Of a DNA stretch of 7,684 nucleotides, positions 1 to 5,897 are shown in pieces. A program made the position numbers and the translations under genes. Positions within the stretch are counted from its first letter, which is position 1. Each line of letters begins with the position of its first letter. The notes below the pieces were generated by a model, which saw nothing but the letters and a program-made list of their open reading frames with translations, was not told the origin of the DNA and did no database searches. The stretch is from Tectiglobus sp051009975 (GTDB lineage Bacteria > Pseudomonadota > Alphaproteobacteria > Rhizobiales > Hyphomicrobiaceae): positions 1-7,684 of the forward strand of contig JBPCWA010000635.1 in the NCBI GenBank assembly GCA_051009975.1, given 5' to 3'.

Positions 1-551
1 GTATCACCGCCATTCGCGCGGTAGAGCGCGTTCTTTTCATCGCCGCGCCCGTCGGCGTAGAACCAGCGCTCGTAGTGTTGCCCTGCCGGAGGCTTTTCGG
101 GCAGGAACCAGTTGTGCCCGACCAGCATCATTTCTACGTGGGTAAAACCCATATAGGGGCCACACCAGTCTGCGCCGTAGTTGGTGGACGACCGCAGGCA
201 TTCGGGCGTGCCAGTCGGCTCGAAGGTGTGATACGTCGAGAAATGCGCCTTGCCAAAGAAAGCCGTGTCGTAACCTGATCTTGTCAGAGTGCCTGCCATA
301 CCCTTGGCGCCGATTTTGGGGTCAAGATCGATACCGTTGTCGTGAACACCGTGAGTGAGTGGCAGTTGCCCGGTCAGAATCGAGGCACGTGCTGGTTGGC
401 AGACCACGCAAGGCGTGACATTATTTTCAAGCCAGGCCCCTTCGGCGCGCAACTGGTCAAGATGTGGGGTTTTGACTTTTCGCCCCATGAAACCATAGCA
501 GTCACCTCGCTGCTGGTCGGCGGTTATAAAGATGAAATTCAATTGGCTCAT
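1..551 (-). CDS. Sulfatase (type I, formylglycine-dependent), N-terminal part, cut by left edge
   Basis: The first 183 codons of a sulfatase of the alkaline phosphatase superfamily, which hydrolyses sulfate esters using a formylglycine made from an active-site cysteine. The protein opens MSQLNFIFITADQQRGDCYG, with D12-Q13 at the usual first metal-binding site (DQ replaces DD in many family members). The signature C51-Q-P-A-R55 follows, then TG at 60-61, and the conserved GKAHF stretch puts K101 and H103 in the active site. Only five residues precede the first strand, so there is no signal peptide and a cytoplasmic location is expected. The ATG is supported by AGGGA eight bases upstream (560-564) and by an in-frame stop a few codons before it. 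The gene is divergent from the sulfatase at 867. The C-terminal half, including the DNG metal site, lies outside the window, so the substrate class cannot be judged. Confidence 0.93.
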   Translation of the reverse strand, partial: MSQLNFIFITADQQRGDCYGFMGRKVKTPHLDQLRAEGAWLENNVTPCVVCQPARASILTGQLPLTHGVHDNGIDLDPKIGAKGMAGTLTRSGYDTAFFGKAHFSTYHTFEPTGTPECLRSSTNYGADWCGPYMGFTHVEMMLVGHNWFLPEKPPAGQHYERWFYADGRGDEKNALYRANGGD

Positions 552-866
552 GGCTCGTATCCCTGGTTAGTCGCGGTTTGATGATATCGTTGATTGGCCC
601 TGCTATTCGGTGCGACCGCGGGTCGATTTTACTGGACGTCGACATCGACGAAAAACTTCTCAAATGCTTCAAACTCTTTGACGTCGGTGTGAGCACGAGA
701 TAGCCTCACTAACGTCTCGACGAAGAGATGTAGACGATTGGGGACGCCTTATCTACTGGGGGGGGGCACGTGTTACGTTCCACATGGGCACGAGTCATTA
801 CTCTCCGCAACAGCGCCCAGTAACCGAAGAGATTTCGGACTTTCAACGTCTGAAGAGAACTCAACC
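552..866. other. Intergenic spacer between divergent sulfatase genes
   Basis: This 315-bp stretch must carry the 5' regions of both divergent sulfatases, but no convincing promoter pair is visible. The best plus-strand candidate is TTGACG (678-683), 17 bases before TAGCCT (701-706), and its -10 is poor. A run of nine G lies at 758-766, followed by the palindrome CACGTG (767-772). On the minus strand, 629-748 is open for 39 codons and reads like a protein C-terminus (ending EKFFVDVDVQ and a stop), but it has no good start; it may be a remnant or chance. Nothing else recognisable was seen. Confidence 0.5.
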
Positions 867-2237
867 ATGACCGACAGACCGAACATCTTGTTCTTCCATC
901 TCGACAACGTTAGCCACGGTGACATTGGATGCTATGGCGGCGCTTACCAACTTGGAGCGGCCACTCCAAATGTGGACCGGTTTGCGGAAGACGGCCTGAT
1001 GATGACGAATTACAACGTCGAGGCGCAATGTGTTCCGACCCGGTCGGCGTTCGTAACCGGACGCCATTCGGTCAGAACTGGGTGCACAACGGTTCTACCT
1101 GGTGCTGGTCTCGTGGCATGGGAGACGACGATTGCGGACAGCCTCAAAAAGCTCGGCTACAACAATGCGATCTACGGAAAGTGGCACTGCGGCGAAGATG
1201 CGGGCCGGTTCCCGACCGACAAGGGATTCGACTACTGGTACGGCATCAATGGAACGTGGGACTATTGCCTGTGGCCTGAGGACAAGTGGTTTCAGGAGGA
1301 GGATCTCGAACCGGAGTACGTTTTAGAGTCCGACGGACCTGGGAAGTTGAAAAAGGTCAAGGTGCTGGATCCCGAGGTCAAACGGAACATTGATGTGGAG
1401 TTCCTTGAAAAGGCCAACAAGTGGATGGAAGACTCGGTCGCCAAGGACGAGCCGTTTTTTGTCTACTTCAACCACTCATTGCTTCACTTCCCGACCACGC
1501 CTCGTGAGACCTACAAGAACTCGTCTAAGGGTGGTGACATTGGCGATTGCATCCAGCAGTTGGACGGGGACTTTCAGGCCATCCTAGACAAGCTGGACGA
1601 ACTTGGGATTGCAGACAAGACGATCGTTGTTATTGCGGCCGACAATGGGCGAGATTCGACCTTTCACGCACCGAACAATCGCGGCGCCCAGGGCAACTGG
1701 CGTGGCGGGTACTTCTCAACCTATGAAGGCAACAATCGAACCGTCGGCATCATTCGGTGGCCGGGGCAGATAGAGCCAGGTAAATCGGACGAAATGGTTC
1801 ATGTCGTTGATTGGTTTCCAACACTGATGACTCTCATTGGTTATGAAGAGGGTATTCCTAAGGACCGGATACTCGACGGGGTGGATCAATCCGCCTTTAT
1901 GAAGGGGGAACAGGAGAAATCCAATCGGAACCATTTCCACATGTTCTTCGATCAGCAGTACGTCGGCATGCGGTACAAGAACTTTAAAATTCTGACTCAC
2001 AAGGTCGAAGACGGGGCGGCACCGATCCTGAAGCTCGCGACGCCGCACGTGATCAACCTTGCGGTCAATCCAGACGAGGACACCCCTTACAATTACAACG
2101 AACTCCACTCTTGGGTGCTTTTCAAAATCTTCGCCAAAAAGGCGGCTGAATGGCAAGCCTCGCTTGCGAAGGACAATGTGCCGTTCGCTGCACCGCTGGA
2201 CTTCAATCCCTACAGTCAGGCCGAGCAGGACGGATAG
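867..2237 (+). CDS. Arylsulfatase-like sulfatase (type I, Cys-type)
   Basis: A complete 456-residue sulfatase, a normal length for the shorter type I enzymes. It begins MTDRPNILFFHLDN, with D13-N14 at the metal site (DN in place of DD, which I recall from a common arylsulfatase subgroup). The formylglycine signature is C55-V-P-T-R59, followed by TG at 64-65. Further on are GKWHCG (K105, H107), FNHSLLHFP (H203, H207) and D259-N260-G261. The usual Lys-containing segment before the EGG motif reads WRGGYFSTYEGNNR here, with Arg279 where Lys is more typical. There is no signal peptide, so the enzyme should be cytoplasmic. I chose ATG 867 because GAAGAGA lies about ten bases upstream and family similarity starts there. 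The frame stays open upstream to a TTG at 738, but those 43 codons look non-coding. The gene is followed after 83 bases by the ORF at 2321. The natural substrate is unknown. Confidence 0.95.
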   Translation: MTDRPNILFFHLDNVSHGDIGCYGGAYQLGAATPNVDRFAEDGLMMTNYNVEAQCVPTRSAFVTGRHSVRTGCTTVLPGAGLVAWETTIADSLKKLGYNNAIYGKWHCGEDAGRFPTDKGFDYWYGINGTWDYCLWPEDKWFQEEDLEPEYVLESDGPGKLKKVKVLDPEVKRNIDVEFLEKANKWMEDSVAKDEPFFVYFNHSLLHFPTTPRETYKNSSKGGDIGDCIQQLDGDFQAILDKLDELGIADKTIVVIAADNGRDSTFHAPNNRGAQGNWRGGYFSTYEGNNRTVGIIRWPGQIEPGKSDEMVHVVDWFPTLMTLIGYEEGIPKDRILDGVDQSAFMKGEQEKSNRNHFHMFFDQQYVGMRYKNFKILTHKVEDGAAPILKLATPHVINLAVNPDEDTPYNYNELHSWVLFKIFAKKAAEWQASLAKDNVPFAAPLDFNPYSQAEQDG

Positions 2238-2320
2238 AAATCAGATCCACAGCATCGTTGCAGAAAAAGCGCGTGCCACTGCAATTAGGTCAAGGCAGAT
2301 CACGGGAGGAGAGCAAGGAG

Positions 2321-2443
2321 ATGACTTGGGCACATCCCCTGTATCTGGCCCTGTATCTGGCCCGGTATCTGGCTCTGTATCTGGCTCTGCATCTGGCTCA
2401 ATATTCATGCCATGCTCCCGAACCAGGCGGCTGCAGATCATGA
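2321..2443 (+). CDS. Candidate 40-residue LYLA-repeat leader peptide, coupled to the DUF1622 gene
   Basis: A tiny ORF starting MTWAHP, then four-residue units of LYLA type (LYLA, LYLA, RYLA, LYLA, LHLA), ending CHAPEPGGCRS. It would form a hydrophobic, aromatic-rich helix. In its favour, GGGAGGA (2304-2310) sits ten bases before the ATG, and its TGA stop (2441-2443) overlaps the ATG of the DUF1622 gene as ATGA, the classic layout for translational coupling. Against it, the repeat contains no stop in any forward frame, so an open frame through it is expected by chance, and AAGGAG directly abuts the ATG, which is not useful spacing. I recognise no family. It may be a leader that delivers ribosomes to the next gene, a small membrane peptide, or an artefact of repeat expansion. 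Confidence 0.35.
   Translation: MTWAHPLYLALYLARYLALYLALHLAQYSCHAPEPGGCRS
2339..2398. repeat. Tandem repeat, five copies of a 12-bp unit
   Basis: Five head-to-tail 12-bp copies with consensus CTGTATCTGGCY fill 60 bp. Copies one and two are identical, and the others differ at one to three positions. Because 12 is a multiple of three, every reading frame stays in register: the forward frames give LYLA, PVSG and CIWP units, and one reverse frame gives EPDT units. The repeat lies between the second sulfatase and the DUF1622 gene, inside the small ORF at 2321. It looks like slippage-driven expansion and could vary in copy number between strains. Confidence 0.92.
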
Positions 2444-2802
2444 AGGAATATTTCGCCATCGCCGTCCTTGCCTTTGAAAGCGTCGCGATTGTCGTGCTTA
2501 TTCTTGGAACTCTGTCGTGGATGGCTATTTGCGCCGGCCGTCTCTTGCGAGGGGCTGAGGCACACGAAGTGTACCGGGCATTTCGCCGAGGCTTAGGCAA
2601 AACGATCCTGGTCGCTCTGGACATCATGCTGGCCGCCGACGTTATTCTCACAGCAACGCTCGACTTCTCCTTGGATTCACTGGCTGCGGTGGGGCTGCTT
2701 GTCTTGATCCGCACGTTCCTTCATTTTGTCCTTGAGTTGGAATTGACTGGACGTTGGCCATGGCAAGAGCCGCGAGACGGGGAAGGGTTCGCGCGCGACT
2801 GA
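2440..2802 (+). CDS. DUF1622 family inner-membrane protein
   Basis: A 120-residue protein whose whole length fits the DUF1622 family. A first membrane segment (about residues 8-31) is followed by a basic loop with an RRGLGK motif (49-54). A second hydrophobic segment holds LDIMLAADVI (60-69), and the family's characteristic end IRTFLHFVLELELTGRWPW occupies residues 90-108. The family's biochemical role is unknown to me. The start is ATG 2440, with AGGCGG nine bases upstream; an in-frame ATG at 2407 would add eleven residues (MPCSRTRRLQI) with no family look. The open frame extends far upstream through the 12-bp repeat, but that part is not coding in this frame. The gene starts inside the stop codon of the small ORF at 2321 and is followed 57 bases later by the transporter, so the genes are probably co-transcribed. 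Confidence 0.88.
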   Translation: MKEYFAIAVLAFESVAIVVLILGTLSWMAICAGRLLRGAEAHEVYRAFRRGLGKTILVALDIMLAADVILTATLDFSLDSLAAVGLLVLIRTFLHFVLELELTGRWPWQEPRDGEGFARD

Positions 2803-2859
2803 GGAACGATCATCAGCGGCGCGGCAAAAGTGGTGTTCGGATGTAGAAGGATCGGACTC

Positions 2860-3756
2860 GTGGACAATGCGCTCTTGCTTAATTTCGTCAGCGTCACGGT
2901 CTTCAGCCTGATGTTCGCCATCGGGATAAATTTCACTTTCGCGCAGCTAACATCTTTATGGGAACAACCGGCGACTCTGCTCAGGTCGTTGTTGGCCGTT
3001 GCCGTGACCGTTCCAACTATCGTTTTTCTGGTTATTCATCTATTCAATCTAGCGCCCACCGTTGCGACCGGACTCGCAATACTGGCCGCTGCTCCGGGCG
3101 CTCCGATGATGACCAAGCGGACGGAAGGGGCAGGGGGGGAGCCGACCTACGCCGCCAGTCTGCAGCTTACACTGGCGCTGCTGGCGGTAGTAATTACGCC
3201 GCTGATACTTGCACTTTTCTACACTCTGAGCGATCTCGTTACAGCGAATGTGAAGCTAGTGGACGTCGCGCGTCAAATCGGCTGGGTTACCTTTCTCCCG
3301 GTTTCAATTGGCATTCTGATTCGTAGATTCGCACCGAAGTTCTCCGAGAAGATTAAGGGGCCGTCGAGCGTATTGGCGAATATTCTGTTCTTCGGCTTCA
3401 TGCTCCTGATTGTTACGCTCTTGGTCGTGAGCGCCGACCTCAGGGCCATGCTGAATACTGGCGTTGGACCAGCTTCAGCGATCGTTGTCGTCATCGTGGC
3501 GGCCCTCATTACTGGCCATTTTCTGGGTGGTCCAAAACAGGAAACTCGCTCGGTACTAGCCATCGCGTGCATAGCCCGTAACGCCGGACTTGCACTCTTC
3601 ATAGCGGGATTGTCCGACTACGGACAACGGCTCATACCAACAATGGTAACATATGTGCTCTTGGGATCGGTGCTCGCCATTCCTTACTCGATTTGGAGCA
3701 AGCAACGACTGAAAAGGACTGCAGCACAAATGACGCATGATGGACGCAGCCCATGA
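2860..3756 (+). CDS. Bile acid:sodium symporter (BASS) family transporter
   Basis: A 298-residue, highly hydrophobic protein with about nine predicted membrane segments (roughly 9-27, 41-62, 65-82, 99-121, 139-156, 171-192, 203-223, 231-250 and 258-279). This fits the BASS/SBF-like family of sodium-coupled organic anion transporters in the inner membrane. Two family landmarks are visible: a Pro-Gly break in the fourth region (AAAPGAPMM, 77-84), then GGEPTYAASLQLTL (92-105) and VITP (111-114); and ARNAGLALFIAG (239-250) in the second half, equivalent to the other crossing helix. I chose GTG 2860 because AGAAGGA lies eight bases upstream; GTG 2830 would add ten residues without a clear ribosome site. 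The stop overlaps the next start as ATGA. With sulfatases on both sides, a sulfated organic anion is a reasonable cargo guess, but nothing in the sequence proves it. Confidence 0.85.
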   Translation: MDNALLLNFVSVTVFSLMFAIGINFTFAQLTSLWEQPATLLRSLLAVAVTVPTIVFLVIHLFNLAPTVATGLAILAAAPGAPMMTKRTEGAGGEPTYAASLQLTLALLAVVITPLILALFYTLSDLVTANVKLVDVARQIGWVTFLPVSIGILIRRFAPKFSEKIKGPSSVLANILFFGFMLLIVTLLVVSADLRAMLNTGVGPASAIVVVIVAALITGHFLGGPKQETRSVLAIACIARNAGLALFIAGLSDYGQRLIPTMVTYVLLGSVLAIPYSIWSKQRLKRTAAQMTHDGRSP

Positions 3757-4130
3757 GCCTGAATAACGAGCTTGCCAAGCAGCGCACCTGGCTGGCGGCC
3801 GATCGAACTCTTATGGCTTGGATTCGCACGTCGCTAGCGTTGATAGGCTTCGGCTTTGCAATTGCTCAATCATTCGAATACGTCGAAGCCTACTACCAGC
3901 AGCAGACCGGTCGGTTGCTTGACACGATGCATACGCCGCTCGTGTTCGGTGCTGGCTTCATGGTGCTCGGCCTACTGGGAACGTTGGCTGGCGTGATTCA
4001 GTATAAGCGAGTGCTCGCTCGAATTGAGAGTGATGAATTCAAGTATTCTGCATTTCGACCGATCCCCATGATTATGTCTTTTGCTCTGCTCATCATCGGT
4101 CTATTTGGGTTGGTGGCGATACTGACCTGA
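3753..4130 (+). CDS. DUF202 (YidH-like) inner-membrane protein
   Basis: A 125-residue protein with the full DUF202 pattern. An N-terminal amphipathic stretch LAKQRTWLAADRTLMAWIRT (7-26) runs into a first membrane segment with LALIGFGFA (28-36). Two more membrane segments follow at about 63-83 and 105-124. The conserved Arg-Thr pairs and the GFG turn define the family; the molecular function is not established as far as I know. E. coli YidH and YidG belong to the same family. The ATG overlaps the stop of the BASS gene (ATGA at 3753-3756), so translation of the two is likely coupled and the products may work together in the membrane. No clear terminator follows. Confidence 0.92.
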   Translation: MSLNNELAKQRTWLAADRTLMAWIRTSLALIGFGFAIAQSFEYVEAYYQQQTGRLLDTMHTPLVFGAGFMVLGLLGTLAGVIQYKRVLARIESDEFKYSAFRPIPMIMSFALLIIGLFGLVAILT

Positions 4131-4328
4131 GATGTGCTTGGCGGCCACGCGGTCTCCGTATCAGCCATGGCACGATCAGGGTGACGCGAACCCAGGCTGC
4201 TCGGATTTGGCCGACGAAAGCACACAGAGGCTGTAGTGAACGATACAATCCGCCGGATCTACGGAGACGATCTCGGTGCTAGCATATGAAATAAGAGCGA
4301 CGGGCGGCTACTCTGTCACAGGTATCAG

Positions 4329-4358
4329 TTGGCGAGACACGAGCCACGTGAGTATGAT
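4329..4358 (+). promoter_or_regulatory. Possible sigma-70-type promoter for the maturase-sulfatase genes
   Basis: TTGGCG (4329-4334) and TATGAT (4353-4358) are separated by 18 bases, matching the standard hexamers at four and five of six positions. They lie 44-74 bases upstream of the maturase start, in a 272-bp gene-free gap that is otherwise without recognisable content. Transcription would begin around 4365, within the dyad described separately. This is a pattern match only; the host's sigma factor preferences are unknown. Confidence 0.4.
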
Positions 4359-4375
4359 ACACGTCTATCGTGTAT
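4357..4375. promoter_or_regulatory. Operator-like inverted repeat ATACACG-N5-CGTGTAT
   Basis: A perfect 7-bp dyad with a 5-bp spacer (TCTAT), total 19 bp. It overlaps the end of the proposed -10 element and the expected start of transcription, 27 bases before the maturase start codon. The geometry suits a binding site for a dimeric helix-turn-helix repressor. In RNA it could instead form a short 5' hairpin. No regulator gene is visible in the window. Confidence 0.4.
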
Positions 4376-4402
4376 TGAAATTGAGTTTTGAGGTTTTCCC
4401 AA

Positions 4403-5812
4403 GTGAAAGCGGATACCGCGCTGCCGGCGGAAGACGGTTCGGGTCAAACTGCTGCGGTGAACGCGCCGCCAGCCTTTCACATGCTGGCCAAGCCAACGGG
4501 CGCTATATGCAACTTGGACTGCTCGTACTGTTTCTTCCTAGATAAGGAAAAGCTTTATCCTGGGAGCCGGTTTCGTATGACAGACGAGGTGCTGGAAAAC
4601 TATATCCGGCAGCTAATCGAGTCGCACAAGGCAGACCAGGTGAACATTGCCTGGCAGGGCGGCGAGCCCACAATGATGGGGCTCGACTTTTTTCGGCGGG
4701 CGATGGCGATTGCCGAGAAGTATCGTCGCCCAGGCATGACTTTTCTCCACACGATGCAGACCAACGGCACCATCCTAAACGATGCTTGGTGCGAGTTCTT
4801 CAAAGAGCACAATTTTCTCATTGGGCTCAGCATAGACGGGCCAAGAGAATTGCATGATGCCTACCGGGTGGATAAGCGCGGCCGGCCGACCTTCGATAAT
4901 GTCATGCGGGGCCTGCGTCTGCTCCAAAAGTTCGGCGTTGACTATAACCTCTTGACCACGGTCAATCGGATTAATGGAGAACACCCGCTCGAAGTTTATC
5001 GATTCCTACGGGATGAGGCCAAAACCGACTGGATCCAATTCATTCCGGTCGTGGAGCGAGTCAACGAAGACGGTTTGACGCTCTACCAGGAAGGTACCAC
5101 AGTATCTAATCGCTCGGTCATGCCAGAGCAATTTGGTCGATTCCTTAGTACGGTTTTCGACGAATGGGTGCGCCACGATGTCGGGCGGATTTACGTTCAG
5201 ACATTCGAAGCAGCAGTGCGCAACTGGCTTGGCCTGTCGTCATCTGGTATGTGCGTTTTCAACGAGACGTGTGGCCAAGGGTTGGCCATTGAGCACAATG
5301 GGGACATCTACTCCTGCGATCACTTCGTCGAACCAAACTATCTGCTGGGCAACATTGCAGACCAGCACATGATTGAGATGGTGACCTCCGAACAACAGCG
5401 GACCTTCGGCCAAGACAAGAAAGATTCGCTTCCGCAGTATTGTCTCGACTGCGACGTTAGGTTCGCCTGCCATGGCGAATGCCCGAAAAATCGGTTTCTC
5501 CTAACTCCAAAAGGGGAGCCGGGCCTCAATTATCTTTGTGCCGGCTTTAAGCACTTCTTTCATCACGTCGATCTGCCGATGCGGATCATAGTGGGCCTGA
5601 TGCGGCGCGACCGTTCAGCGGCGGAGGTCATGCGGCTTCTCCCCGTTCAGGAAGCCAAGATGTCGGAAGCCGTTCAGAAGGCGGGTCGCAATGATCCCTG
5701 CCCCTGTGGCAGTGGGAGGAAAGTCAAACACTGCCATCGTAAACCCGAAACCGTCGCCCTCAAACGCCCAGTGGAGAGGGTCGTGCCGCCGAGGCAAGGG
5801 CTCCGAGCGTAA
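4403..5812 (+). CDS. Anaerobic sulfatase maturase (anSME), radical SAM/SPASM, with C-terminal SEC-C motif
   Basis: A 469-residue enzyme expected to oxidise the active-site Cys (or Ser) of sulfatases to C-alpha-formylglycine without oxygen, using S-adenosylmethionine and three iron-sulfur clusters. The radical SAM cluster motif is C36-NLD-C40-SY-C43, followed by WQGGEP (84-89), MQTNGT (118-123) and LSIDGP (142-147). The SPASM region has C284, C290, C305, then C347-LD-C350, C356, C360 and C379, with the family hallmarks EHNGDIYSCDHF (297-308) and GLNYLCAG (374-381). Residue 269, in QTFEAA, is Glu where I recall Asp (the proposed base). The tail adds RNDPCPCGSGRKVKHCH (429-445), a SEC-C zinc motif like that at the SecA C-terminus. 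GTG 4403 is chosen because GAGG lies nine bases upstream; TTG 4388 is the alternative. The third sulfatase follows after 85 bases and is the likely client, along with the other two. Confidence 0.95.
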   Translation: MKADTALPAEDGSGQTAAVNAPPAFHMLAKPTGAICNLDCSYCFFLDKEKLYPGSRFRMTDEVLENYIRQLIESHKADQVNIAWQGGEPTMMGLDFFRRAMAIAEKYRRPGMTFLHTMQTNGTILNDAWCEFFKEHNFLIGLSIDGPRELHDAYRVDKRGRPTFDNVMRGLRLLQKFGVDYNLLTTVNRINGEHPLEVYRFLRDEAKTDWIQFIPVVERVNEDGLTLYQEGTTVSNRSVMPEQFGRFLSTVFDEWVRHDVGRIYVQTFEAAVRNWLGLSSSGMCVFNETCGQGLAIEHNGDIYSCDHFVEPNYLLGNIADQHMIEMVTSEQQRTFGQDKKDSLPQYCLDCDVRFACHGECPKNRFLLTPKGEPGLNYLCAGFKHFFHHVDLPMRIIVGLMRRDRSAAEVMRLLPVQEAKMSEAVQKAGRNDPCPCGSGRKVKHCHRKPETVALKRPVERVVPPRQGLRA

Positions 5813-5897
5813 GAGTTGAAATGAGGCCGCGGCCACGAGCGTGGCGATTGGCATTTGTGAGGTTCTGATCAACGTCAGACCCAAGGAGGAAGACGAA

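Noticed and set aside
678..706. TTGACG-N17-TAGCCT as a promoter for the second sulfatase
   Set aside because: The -10 hexamer matches the consensus at only three positions and the leader would be about 155 bases; kept only as a remark in the spacer entry.
767..772. CACGTG palindrome, also found at 4345-4350, as a shared operator
   Set aside because: A 6-bp palindrome appearing twice in 7.7 kb is not unusual and the flanks do not match.
1716..2156. Minus-strand 146-codon frame opposite the second sulfatase, and a similar 164-codon frame opposite the third (6825-7319)
   Set aside because: Both lie opposite well-supported sulfatase codons and show no family motif; they are shadows.
2258..2284. 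TTGCAG/CTGCAA inverted repeat as a terminator after the second sulfatase
   Set aside because: The stem is only 6 bp with a 15-base loop and no T-tract.
2339..2398. CRISPR array
   Set aside because: The units are 12 bp and directly adjacent, with no spacers, and no cas gene is present.
2059..2439. Long in-frame upstream extension of the DUF1622 reading frame, 127 extra codons
   Set aside because: It begins inside the second sulfatase gene and passes through the stop-free 12-bp repeat. DUF1622 similarity starts only at ATG 2440, which has its own ribosome site.
2241..2714. Minus-strand 157-codon open frame with EPDT repeats
   Set aside because: It is antisense to the DUF1622 gene and kept open by the repeat; composition is unlike a real protein and no ribosome site was seen.
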